Made by a program: the position numbers and the translations under genes
Notes under the pieces: generated by a model
Database searches by the model: none
What the model was told of the DNA's origin: nothing
What the model saw: only the letters and a program-made list of their open reading frames with translations
Source: a bacterium
GTDB lineage: Bacteria > Patescibacteriota > Microgenomatia > UBA1406 > GWC2-37-13
Length of the DNA: 64,000 bases
Direction of reading: 5' to 3'
Assembly (NCBI GenBank): GCA_029573715.1
Contig: JAKQDR010000226.1
Location: forward strand, 1-64,000
Shown: positions 15,831 to 23,368 of the stretch, in pieces
Position numbering within the stretch: the stretch's first letter is position 1
Layout: every line of letters starts with the position of its first letter

Positions 15831-16379
15831 ATGAGAAGTAAATGGCTCATCGTTGGTGTGGGAGCAGTGATACTAATGGTAATTGTTACCGTCCCATTTT
15901 TCTCTTTTAAAATAACTCGCCAGACAATACCTGTCCCCGATGCAGACGTATCACCGACAATGCAACCCTTGGGAGGAGATACTGATGAGCATGGATGCAT
16001 AGGCTCCGCGGGATATTCATGGTGTGAAGCAAAACAAAAGTGCCTGAGAACTTGGGAGGAATCGTGCACCGAAACAAACAAAGAAGAGGAGGTGCGTGAT
16101 GCAGTGCGTGCACAACTTATTGCCAAGCATGGCCCTGATGCTGAAGCGCTCAACATAAGTGTTGCCATCATAGACAGCGGATATGCCAAAGGAGGAGCGA
16201 GTGTTGAAGGGATGGGGGGCGGGATGTGGTTTGCAGCAGAGGTGAATGGCATGTGGCAGCTTGTTTGGGATGGGAACGGCGTTATCGAATGCAGCGTTCT
16301 TGCGGCATATCCGGAGTTTCCATCAACCCTGATTCCCGAGTGCTATGATTCTGTGGCCCAAATAATGGTAACGAGGTAG
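15831..16379 (+). CDS. Membrane-anchored cysteine-containing extracellular protein
   Basis: This 182-aa protein has an N-terminal signal anchor (KWLIVGVGAVILMVIVTVPFF), a short Cys-rich motif (CIGSAGYSWCEAKQKCLRTW, about residues 50-75) and a C-terminal domain with GGGMWFAAEV, WQLVWDGNG and IPECYD. I recognise the Cys motif and the GMWFAA...WDGNG pattern as recurring in uncharacterised CPR exported proteins, but know no function. The final Cys residues may form disulfides outside the cell. It is followed after 2 nt by the MFS gene. Confidence 0.75.
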   Translation: MRSKWLIVGVGAVILMVIVTVPFFSFKITRQTIPVPDADVSPTMQPLGGDTDEHGCIGSAGYSWCEAKQKCLRTWEESCTETNKEEEVRDAVRAQLIAKHGPDAEALNISVAIIDSGYAKGGASVEGMGGGMWFAAEVNGMWQLVWDGNGVIECSVLAAYPEFPSTLIPECYDSVAQIMVTR

Positions 16380-16381
16380 AC

Positions 16382-17545
16382 ATGATATCTATGCAGAAAA
16401 ACATTCGACTACTTGCACTGTTCAACTTCTTCACAGACTTTCATCTGTATAGTGCCATTCTCATCATCTACTTTGTGCAAGTAGTTGAATCGTACGCACT
16501 TGCAATGAGTATTTTTTCTGTTGCGATGGTGTCATCTGCGATTTTTGAACTTCCTACAGGTATCTTTTCTGACTATATCGGCCGGAGAAAGACGATGATT
16601 CTTGGGGCAATTTGTTCTGTCTTGTCTGTGGCACTTTATGCTGTCGGGACAAGCTATTTAGTGCTTGTGATGGGCGCACTTTTCGAAGGATTACGCCGTG
16701 CATTTTATAGTGGTAATAACGATGCATTGCTCTATGAATCACTCACCGAAACCAGGCAGAAGCATCAGTACGAGATATATCTGGGTAAAACAAGCTCTCT
16801 GTTTCAAGTTGCAGCAACTGTAGGGATTGTCATTGGAGGCTTTATTGCCACATGGTCGTTTCCGCTGGTCATGTGGCTTTCAGTTATACCTCAGCTTGTT
16901 TGTCTTGGCATATCATTTCGCATTGTCGAACCAAAACGAAGGCGTGCTGACAATGGCAATGTATATGCTCATATTGGCGAAGCTGTGGGCAAGACGTTAA
17001 ACAATAGAAAACTCCGCTTGTTAAGTTTGCATCATGTCATCGCGTATGCAGTCGGAGAGTCTACATATCAATTTCGTGCTGCCTTCGTGAATTTGTTTTG
17101 GCCACTTTGGGCAATTAGTTTTTCTAAAGTTCTCTCAAGTATGGGAGCAACAGCAAGTTATTGGTATAGTGGAAAAATACTTCGAAAGTTTGGTGCTTTG
17201 CGGATATTGCTCATTGCGACGACTTATGGAAAAGTAGTTAACATTGGTGCTATATTGTTGGCGAATGTTTTCTCACCTGTGCTTCTCGCCACCACATCAT
17301 TGTTTCATGGAGTATCGACTGTTGCAAAAAGTAAGCTCATGCAGGATGAGTTTACCGATGCACAGCGCAGCACTCTTGGCTCTCTCAACTCGCTTCTGGG
17401 AAATCTTGCTTTTGGAATTTTTGCAGCTGTACTTGGCGTGTGGGCAGATGCATATGGCCCTACCAAAGCTCTGTTGTATGCATATATCCTCTCAATTCCA
17501 AGCATGTATATCATCTGGCTCCTTTTTACGCAGAGAAATAGATAA
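16382..17545 (+). CDS. Major facilitator superfamily transporter
   Basis: This 387-aa protein has about 12 hydrophobic helices. The MFS signature between helices 2 and 3 is present as GIFSDYIGRRKTM. The acidic and aromatic character suggests a drug or metabolite exporter, but the substrate is unknown. ATG 16382 and ATG 16391 are both possible starts. The gene is followed by the radical SAM gene, whose own -10 box overlaps the MFS stop region, so the two are adjacent but may be separately transcribed. Confidence 0.88.
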   Translation: MISMQKNIRLLALFNFFTDFHLYSAILIIYFVQVVESYALAMSIFSVAMVSSAIFELPTGIFSDYIGRRKTMILGAICSVLSVALYAVGTSYLVLVMGALFEGLRRAFYSGNNDALLYESLTETRQKHQYEIYLGKTSSLFQVAATVGIVIGGFIATWSFPLVMWLSVIPQLVCLGISFRIVEPKRRRADNGNVYAHIGEAVGKTLNNRKLRLLSLHHVIAYAVGESTYQFRAAFVNLFWPLWAISFSKVLSSMGATASYWYSGKILRKFGALRILLIATTYGKVVNIGAILLANVFSPVLLATTSLFHGVSTVAKSKLMQDEFTDAQRSTLGSLNSLLGNLAFGIFAAVLGVWADAYGPTKALLYAYILSIPSMYIIWLLFTQRNR

Positions 17546-17550
17546 GATGG

Positions 17551-17556
17551 TATGAT
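17551..17556 (+). promoter_or_regulatory. -10 box setting the radical SAM start
   Basis: TATGAT ends 7 nt before ATG 17564. The ORF track start (17552) lies inside this box, so the leaderless ATG 17564 is preferred. Confidence 0.6.
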
Positions 17557-17563
17557 GATCGAT

Positions 17564-19015
17564 ATGTCTGTCGAATATCAAGGCGATGTAGATGTATTGG
17601 CCAACGTAATTACCTCTGCGGACCTTCTTTCAAGAAAAGAACTTATATCAAGTCCTAGGGCTCGATATTATCTTGAAAGGCTCTTGGACCACATGAGCAA
17701 GCTTTTGGCAATGGAGCAGATAGATATTGATACCTATCAAAAGGCGTTAGCGGGACTTGATGTGCTTACTCCAAAACTTGATTCATCGGGACAGGTATCA
17801 ATTGGAGGTATTCGAGTTTCCGAAGGGCTCCGAGCGTTAATTGAATCGCGATTGAGTGCTACGGAAGTGAGTGTATTTGGACCCGAGGGTGCTCTCGGCA
17901 GGCTTCCTTCAGAAGTTCGTAAGTACATTTGCGCGACAGGTTTCGCGGTTGAATTTACTGATAGATGTACGGTGAAATGCTCCTTTTGTGATCTTGCCAG
18001 AAAAGGAAAGATTAGAGAAATAATCCTATTGGAGGATGCCTTGCAATTGATGCGTATACGCGCATTATCGTCAAGCCAAGCTGATTTTATTCCATACGGA
18101 GGAACTGACCCTTTTGACGCTAAATGGTCGCGCAGTGGTGAGGAAGTATGGTTCGGAGATCTGCTCCGTCACTACTACAACTCAGCAAAGGAGCTAAGCA
18201 GCGCTGCTTCTGCACCTCGCGTATCTCTATCCACTGCCATACCAATAGGTGAGGAGTTTGCAGTTCTCGATGGACTAGTTGAAGCGATTTATACAAGGAA
18301 TTTTCGTGACATACCTCGCATAAGTCCAACAATGTTTAATAAGCAGCGTGCTGAAGCTATGAATAATATCTTGTCAGCAATATTTAATAGAAGAATAGAT
18401 CTCACTTATGGCATGAACTTGAGAGATGAGGATGCATTGCTCTCAGGTGATCAATGGCGAAATATACAACATGGTGAATTTAGAATGGAGGACGTCATTG
18501 GAGTACGCTGCTATGATGGCGTAATTATTTCTCCCGGTTCTATAGATGGTGTGTTGGTTATGCCTCAGTCACCTGAACATCCTAATGGATCACTTCGGAG
18601 ACCTATTGAGTCTATCGCTATGATTGACCCTTTAAGCCCTAGTTCGACACTTTTTCGATACGACGTGCCAATATATCAGGATATAAGTGTAAAAGCAGCC
18701 ACAGCAATGAATCCTCGTCTCACTTCCTTTTTCTATTCTGGAAGCACTCTCGTAAGTCAGAAAGAGACAGAAGTCAGTGATCCACATAGGTCTGCTTTTC
18801 GATTGGCGGCGTTATTGGCAGATCATGAAACCGGAGTTGCTGATAAAAAAATCAACGGGATCAAGAGATTTCTCAATGGTATATTCCTCAGGAACAAACA
18901 TATCTTGCCATTGCCTCTGCGCGATCTTCAAGTACTCAAAGAATATCTTCAACAAGGAAATCCTAATCCCGTTTATGAATATATTGTGCGAAGAATGGAT
19001 GATATTTTGAAGTGA
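17564..19015 (+). CDS. Radical SAM superfamily protein of unknown function
   Basis: This 483-aa protein carries the radical SAM iron-sulfur motif CTVKCSFC (C-x3-C-x2-C at about residues 135-142), preceded by a first beta strand (FAVEFTDR) and followed by YGGTDPF, the equivalent of the SAM-binding GGE motif. About 130 residues of unrecognised helical sequence precede the core and about 200 follow. I find no B12, SPASM or TRAM signature. The neighbouring MFS exporter and small exported protein raise the possibility of modification and export of a small molecule or peptide, but no precursor peptide is visible. Confidence 0.75.
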   Translation: MSVEYQGDVDVLANVITSADLLSRKELISSPRARYYLERLLDHMSKLLAMEQIDIDTYQKALAGLDVLTPKLDSSGQVSIGGIRVSEGLRALIESRLSATEVSVFGPEGALGRLPSEVRKYICATGFAVEFTDRCTVKCSFCDLARKGKIREIILLEDALQLMRIRALSSSQADFIPYGGTDPFDAKWSRSGEEVWFGDLLRHYYNSAKELSSAASAPRVSLSTAIPIGEEFAVLDGLVEAIYTRNFRDIPRISPTMFNKQRAEAMNNILSAIFNRRIDLTYGMNLRDEDALLSGDQWRNIQHGEFRMEDVIGVRCYDGVIISPGSIDGVLVMPQSPEHPNGSLRRPIESIAMIDPLSPSSTLFRYDVPIYQDISVKAATAMNPRLTSFFYSGSTLVSQKETEVSDPHRSAFRLAALLADHETGVADKKINGIKRFLNGIFLRNKHILPLPLRDLQVLKEYLQQGNPNPVYEYIVRRMDDILK

Positions 19016-19071
19016 GATTGTTGTATTATCCTCGCAGATAGTAATATGAATTACAATATTTGAGTTGCTCC

Positions 19072-19701
19072 ATGAATAATAAACGTACTTCTCGCACATC
19101 CCACCACTCGCGTCGGTCACGGGGCTCGCTCACCACATCGTCGACGCAGGCTGAAGCCTCAAAATCTATCTCAGCCTCTCATCCAAAAAACTCAGATGTG
19201 TATGCTTTTATTGACAGTCAAAACTTAAACCTCGGCATACGAAGCCAGGGGTGGCAGCTTGATTGGGGTGTGTTTCGGCAATACTTAAAAAGCAAATATA
19301 ACGTGAGTCGTGCCTTTGTTTGTATCGGAAAAGTTGAAGGGAATGAATCACTGTATACGTATCTTGAAGCATCGGGATTTGAACTCATATTCAAACCAAC
19401 GCTCTATCATCTCGAAGAAGATCAAAAAGTGGTAAAAGGCAATGTGGATGCGGAGCTTGTACTGCACACAATGATTCATTTTCCCCATTTTGCAAAGGCG
19501 ATTATCGTCACCGGTGATGGTGATTTTCATTGTTTGGTGGAGTATCTGCATCAGCAAGGTAAACTGCGGAAAATTATGACCCCAACTCAACATTATTCCA
19601 GCCTACTTCGCACGTTTAGCAAGTATATTGTGCGACTTGATCGTTTAAAAGAGTCGTTAAGAAAGAAAAAGACTGGTATTCGCGTTCGGCCGAAGCCTTA
19701 G
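19072..19701 (+). CDS. NYN domain (PIN-like) putative ribonuclease
   Basis: This 209-aa protein has an N-terminal basic, serine-rich tail of about 40 residues followed by an NYN/LabA-type domain: AFIDSQNLNLG (first Asp and Asn), NVDAELVLHTM (Asp) and VTGDGDFHCLVEYL (Asp pair), making the metal-binding acidic site. Such proteins are thought to cleave RNA. The ORF track's TTG start (19060) is less likely than ATG 19072; a TACAAT box lies 14 nt upstream. The C-terminal tail is strongly basic (LRKKKTGIRVRPKP), consistent with RNA binding. Confidence 0.85.
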   Translation: MNNKRTSRTSHHSRRSRGSLTTSSTQAEASKSISASHPKNSDVYAFIDSQNLNLGIRSQGWQLDWGVFRQYLKSKYNVSRAFVCIGKVEGNESLYTYLEASGFELIFKPTLYHLEEDQKVVKGNVDAELVLHTMIHFPHFAKAIIVTGDGDFHCLVEYLHQQGKLRKIMTPTQHYSSLLRTFSKYIVRLDRLKESLRKKKTGIRVRPKP

Positions 19702-19835
19702 GCTAGTCCAGTCATGGTGATACGGATATTTTAAGTGTTTGGGAGCCACTTGTCAAGCTGAACGGGAAACAGGACACATTATAAGTAAGGTTGAGACACC
19801 GCTATACATTATTGTTGATACAAGGTCATGTATAT

Positions 19836-20324
19836 ATGAAAATCCTTGTTTTTTTACATGGCACAACCATCATGCATAAAAGCGCTGCAGGTCAATCGCG
19901 CACCAAGCGGGTACAACAGGTTGTTGAGAGGGACCCTTCAGTGTGTGATTATTTATCGTACATTCCAACTGAAGGCGCAGTGAAGAAGCTTAATAATTGG
20001 TGCGCGCAGGGAGCGCAGATACTATATCTTAGCTCGCATGAGTCGGCTGATGATGTCACGAAAGACAAGGAAGTGTTAAACAAATATAGTTTCCCACCGG
20101 GAGACGTGTTGTATCGCCGTCACGGCGAGACGTATGCGGACATCGCTGAGCGCGTGTTGCCGGATGTGTTGATAGAAGATGATTGTGAGAGTATCGGGGG
20201 TGTTAATGAAATGACGATTACTCACATACAACCAGCGATCAAAAAAACGATCAAATCATGGGTGATGAAGGAGTTTGACGGGATAGATGGTATGCCGGAC
20301 GATATTCACTCTCTGTTATCATGA
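19836..20324 (+). CDS. HAD-like hydrolase-related protein of unknown function
   Basis: This 162-aa protein starts MKILVFLHGTT, where the catalytic Asp expected in HAD enzymes is replaced by H-G-T-T. It continues with a WCAQGAQILYLSSHE segment (second strand with Ser) and LPDVLIEDDCESIGG, which matches the acidic HAD motif IV. The overall plan resembles small HAD-like proteins, but the missing nucleophile makes activity doubtful. The ORF track's upstream start (19791) has no support; ATG 19836 begins the first strand. It overlaps nothing and is followed after 4 nt by tspO. Confidence 0.55.
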   Translation: MKILVFLHGTTIMHKSAAGQSRTKRVQQVVERDPSVCDYLSYIPTEGAVKKLNNWCAQGAQILYLSSHESADDVTKDKEVLNKYSFPPGDVLYRRHGETYADIAERVLPDVLIEDDCESIGGVNEMTITHIQPAIKKTIKSWVMKEFDGIDGMPDDIHSLLS

Positions 20325-20328
20325 GTAT

Positions 20329-20733
20329 ATGAATACATTTTCTTGGTATGCACAACTGGTGAAACCCGCATGGGCGCCACCCTCCTGGCTCTTTGGGCCG
20401 GTCTGGACTATTCTGTATACAGTAATCGCTGTTACGTTTGGTACAGTGCTATATCGAACTTTTACTGGAAAACTCGCACCGATAGTGATGCTGCCCTTTG
20501 TGCTCAATTTAATTTTTAATTCTGCGTTTAGCCCTTTGCAGTTTGAGCTCAGAAATAATCTGCTCGCCGCCATTGACATTGTGCTTGTGCTCATCACACT
20601 GGTGTGGGCTCTTTGGGTGCTTTGGCATGCGGCTCCTGATTTGCGTTGGGCGGTGTATGCCAATATCCCTTATTTGCTGTGGGTAGCATTTGCGACCGTA
20701 TTACAAATTACGATAACTGTGTTAAATAATTGA
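20329..20733 (+). CDS. tspO: TspO/MBR family membrane protein
   Basis: This 134-aa protein has five hydrophobic helices and the family signature KPAWAPPSWLFGPVWTILY near residues 12-30. Relatives bind porphyrins and are linked to stress responses; the role in an organism with no visible heme pathway is unclear. The ATG at 20329 is preferred to the ORF track's 20287, which would overlap the previous gene. The conserved W-x-x-Y-N in helix 5 is partly altered (AVYANIPYLLW). Confidence 0.85.
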   Translation: MNTFSWYAQLVKPAWAPPSWLFGPVWTILYTVIAVTFGTVLYRTFTGKLAPIVMLPFVLNLIFNSAFSPLQFELRNNLLAAIDIVLVLITLVWALWVLWHAAPDLRWAVYANIPYLLWVAFATVLQITITVLNN

Positions 20734-20781
20734 CACTACTGGTGACTACTACCATCCGCACAAGCATATAACAATCTCTTT

Positions 20782-21480
20782 ATGCTCACTCTAACATCCT
20801 GGCGCGCACGAGATATATTTTTTGCCATGGTCCTCATCAGCCTTCTTTCATTGGGAATAGGAATAGTAGATGAGTTGGTTCTCACGGGCCTACAGCTTTC
20901 TTTTCTTACCATGTTTGACATTATAGGGTTGTCGGTGATATTTTTGATATTAATCTATAAGTACAAATTAAATGTACGCGCCTTCTATGGATTGAGACAT
21001 ATAGGGATAGCACCTTTATGTGTAATTTTTTCACTCTTAGTTCTTGTCGCGCGGATAGTGATCACTAATGGATGGACAGATATTAAGTGGCTTGTTCAAA
21101 TGATTCCCCAATTAGTGTCATTCGAGTTTTTTCAGTTTATATTAACAAGAGCCACATCCCTAATACTTGCTCCTGTATGGGAAGAGTTTCTTTTTCGTGG
21201 AGTATTGTTCGTTGTATTCTTGCGAAAGTTCGGCGCACTTTCTGCATATGTGGTGCCATCACTATTTTTTGCCATACTGCATCTTGATGTAGATGTATTT
21301 TATGGTTTTGAGTATGTGGTGGGGAGTGTGCTTGTTATGTTGTTTGTGGAGAGTGTCATAAAAACATATGTTGTACATCATACGCAATCTCTTACTATTC
21401 CAACCCTCATGCATATCGCAACAAACATCACAGCCCTTGCTATACAATTCTTATACCTCCAGGCAGGGTATGGGGGGTGA
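20782..21480 (+). CDS. CPBP family intramembrane metalloprotease
   Basis: This 232-aa protein has about seven hydrophobic segments and the CAAX protease/bacteriocin-processing signature: EEFLFRG (motif 1, catalytic Glu pair and Arg), FAILHLD (motif 2 His) and a later HIATN (motif 4 His). Relatives cleave prenylated or small hydrophobic substrates in the membrane and often act in bacteriocin self-immunity. A TATAAC box ends 10 nt before the ATG. Substrate unknown. Confidence 0.85.
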   Translation: MLTLTSWRARDIFFAMVLISLLSLGIGIVDELVLTGLQLSFLTMFDIIGLSVIFLILIYKYKLNVRAFYGLRHIGIAPLCVIFSLLVLVARIVITNGWTDIKWLVQMIPQLVSFEFFQFILTRATSLILAPVWEEFLFRGVLFVVFLRKFGALSAYVVPSLFFAILHLDVDVFYGFEYVVGSVLVMLFVESVIKTYVVHHTQSLTIPTLMHIATNITALAIQFLYLQAGYGG

Positions 21481-21510
21481 TTAGAATTAGTCTGTATATA
21501 TCTGCAGTGA

Positions 21511-21996
21511 TTACAGTTTTTCAAATTCGCCCAACAATTTGAGATACTCGTTTTGAGTATTTAAGTTTACCCATGATTCGTTCAAATCATCCATGTGTCC
21601 GTGGTTATTAACTATCGTATGGGCGGTCGTGCAAAAGAATTGTTGAGGAGTAGCGATAAATAGCCAAGAAGGATCCCAGCGTTTTAAGAGACGCATTGCG
21701 AGCTGTGTCATCCCATCTTTATTGGGTGCACTCCGATACTTGACTTCAACCAAATACACCTGTGAATTATCTTTTGAAACCAAAGCGAAATCAGGGGCAT
21801 CTTTAATATTGTTCATTACTTTTTTCAGTTGCACATGGTGTTGGTGTTGCGCAAGAAGTGGCATTGTATGTTCATAGCCAAAAGGGATTACCATGAAGCG
21901 TTCTTCATGTTTTATCATCTGTTCAAACACAGTTTCTGCGATTCTGCCTTTAATCAGTTCACGTGCAAATTCAAGTGGTGTTTGTGGGTGAAGCAT
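21511..21996 (-). CDS. PD-(D/E)XK nuclease-like protein
   Basis: This 161-aa protein has the core of the restriction-endonuclease-like fold: an early Glu in RIAETVFEQM, then PDFALVS and VYLVEVKYR (D...E-x-K active site) and a following helix with Gln (QLAMRLLKRW). No recognition domain is present. Such small proteins are common and uncharacterised in CPR. It diverges from the FtsK gamma-like gene; both have -10 boxes 8 nt from their ATGs within the 49-bp gap. Function as a nuclease is inferred from the motif only. Confidence 0.68.
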   Translation of the reverse strand: MLHPQTPLEFARELIKGRIAETVFEQMIKHEERFMVIPFGYEHTMPLLAQHQHHVQLKKVMNNIKDAPDFALVSKDNSQVYLVEVKYRSAPNKDGMTQLAMRLLKRWDPSWLFIATPQQFFCTTAHTIVNNHGHMDDLNESWVNLNTQNEYLKLLGEFEKL

Positions 21997-22004
21997 ATCT
22001 TAGA

Positions 22005-22037
22005 AGTATACTAAATTTGGAATGAATATAGTATGAT
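22005..22037. promoter_or_regulatory. Divergent leaderless -10 boxes
   Basis: A minus-strand TATACT (22010-22005) ends 8 nt before ATG 21996, and a plus-strand TATGAT (22032-22037) ends 8 nt before ATG 22046. The two promoters are back to back and must overlap in their -35 regions, so the two genes are likely co-regulated or mutually exclusive. Confidence 0.55.
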
Positions 22038-22045
22038 GTGTGTGC

Positions 22046-22342
22046 ATGACGTCAGATACTAATATTATTCTGAAGCGACTTGACGACATCGAACAGAAGC
22101 TTAATCTGCTTTTAAAAATACTTAATGTTCCTTTTGAAGAAAGTGACAGTGTGCATAGTCATGATTCTCTGTTTGCTCAGGCAGTCGAATTGGTCAAGGC
22201 TCAAGACAGGGTGAGTCATTCGTTCATTCAGCGCCGACTTAGGGTGGGTTACGCGCGTGCAGCCAAAATATTGAATGAACTATCCGAGGCAAGGCATGTT
22301 TCTTTTGAGCCGAGCACAGGGATATATGCTGTCAAAAAATAA
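22046..22342 (+). CDS. Stand-alone FtsK gamma-like winged-helix protein
   Basis: This 98-aa protein has a short N-terminal coiled-coil (LDDIEQKLNLLLKIL) followed by a near-textbook FtsK gamma domain: LFAQAVELVKAQDRVSHSFIQRRLRVGYARAAKILNEL, from about residue 45 to the end. In FtsK this winged helix reads KOPS sequences and activates XerCD. Here it is encoded without any motor domain. It could dimerise through the coil and bind similar DNA as a regulator. The ORF track start at GTG 22040 is replaced by ATG 22046, which fits the -10 spacing. Confidence 0.82.
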   Translation: MTSDTNIILKRLDDIEQKLNLLLKILNVPFEESDSVHSHDSLFAQAVELVKAQDRVSHSFIQRRLRVGYARAAKILNELSEARHVSFEPSTGIYAVKK

Positions 22343-22417
22343 GCGCGATAAGGGCATACGCATGCATCTCTCCATCTCAGTGTTATACTGTGAAAATTGT
22401 TCATTGAGACTACCTCT

Positions 22418-23362
22418 ATGAAGAATATCTTAGTGACTGGCGCTTTCGGCCAGATCGGAAGCGAGCTCGTGCCTGCACTTCAAAATGCATATGGAGAAAA
22501 GTCGGTCGTGGCTCTTGGCAATACACACATTCCGCATGACTTTACGGGCATCGTGGAGATGGGGAGGTTGCCCGATGCACAACTGCTCAACACCTTGGTG
22601 AAGAAGTATAAAATTGATACCATATTTCATCTTGTATCATTGCTTTCTGCAAAAGGAGAGATTGACCCTGCACTCACGTGGCATGTGAATATGCAGAGTT
22701 TGCGTGATGTGCTTGACATTGCTGTCACACACAAACTCCGTGTGTTTTGGCCCAGCTCCATTGCAGCATTTGGCCCCACCACGCCGCGTACAAGCACTCC
22801 TCAGCGCACTATCCTTGAGCCAACCACCATGTATGGTGTCACAAAAACAGCGGGGGAGCTTCTTTGCCAGTATTACCATTTGAAGTATGAAGTCGATGTA
22901 CGAAGTGTGCGTTATCCCGGAATAATAAGTTATAAGGCAGAGCCAGGTGGAGGAACAACTGATTATGCCGTTGCTATTTACTATGAAGCGCTTAAACAGG
23001 GGAAATATATGTGTTATCTTAAGTCCGACACCATGCTTCCTATGATGTACATGGATGATGCTGTTCGTGCGACTCTTGAGCTTATGCATGCTCCGGATGA
23101 TGCCTTAACCGTCCGAACAAGCTATAACTTAGCGGCTGTGAGTTTTACACCTGCACAACTTACCCACGAAATACAAAAACACATTCCATTGACAGTATCA
23201 TATGCGCCAGATCACCGACAAGCCATCGCCGACTCATGGCCACAGTCTATTGACGATTCTGTTGCACGAGTTGATTGGGGATGGAAGCATGCATATGATG
23301 TGCCACTGCTAACGCATACCATGATTCGTGAGCTCAGAAAGAAGTTTTCCATTACACGATAA
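22418..23362 (+). CDS. tdh: L-threonine 3-dehydrogenase, SDR type
   Basis: This 314-aa extended short-chain dehydrogenase begins KNILVTGAFGQIGSELVPAL (NAD-binding GxxGxxG) and has the catalytic YGVTK pair and an upstream WPSSIAAFGP. The strand VRSVRYPGIISY and the GGGTTDYAV stretch match SDR-type threonine dehydrogenases that partner KBL. The next gene, 6 nt downstream, is a KBL-like aminotransferase, strongly supporting threonine oxidation to 2-amino-3-ketobutyrate. A TATACT box 7 nt before TTG 22397 would make a leaderless TTG start also possible, adding seven residues; I prefer ATG 22418 by family alignment. Confidence 0.85.
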   Translation: MKNILVTGAFGQIGSELVPALQNAYGEKSVVALGNTHIPHDFTGIVEMGRLPDAQLLNTLVKKYKIDTIFHLVSLLSAKGEIDPALTWHVNMQSLRDVLDIAVTHKLRVFWPSSIAAFGPTTPRTSTPQRTILEPTTMYGVTKTAGELLCQYYHLKYEVDVRSVRYPGIISYKAEPGGGTTDYAVAIYYEALKQGKYMCYLKSDTMLPMMYMDDAVRATLELMHAPDDALTVRTSYNLAAVSFTPAQLTHEIQKHIPLTVSYAPDHRQAIADSWPQSIDDSVARVDWGWKHAYDVPLLTHTMIRELRKKFSITR

Positions 23363-23368
23363 TGAAGC

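Noticed and set aside
15665-16252. 195-aa minus-strand ORF over the junction.
   Set aside because: Antisense to the exported Cys protein, and the real coding remnant near 15.6 kb is in a different frame.
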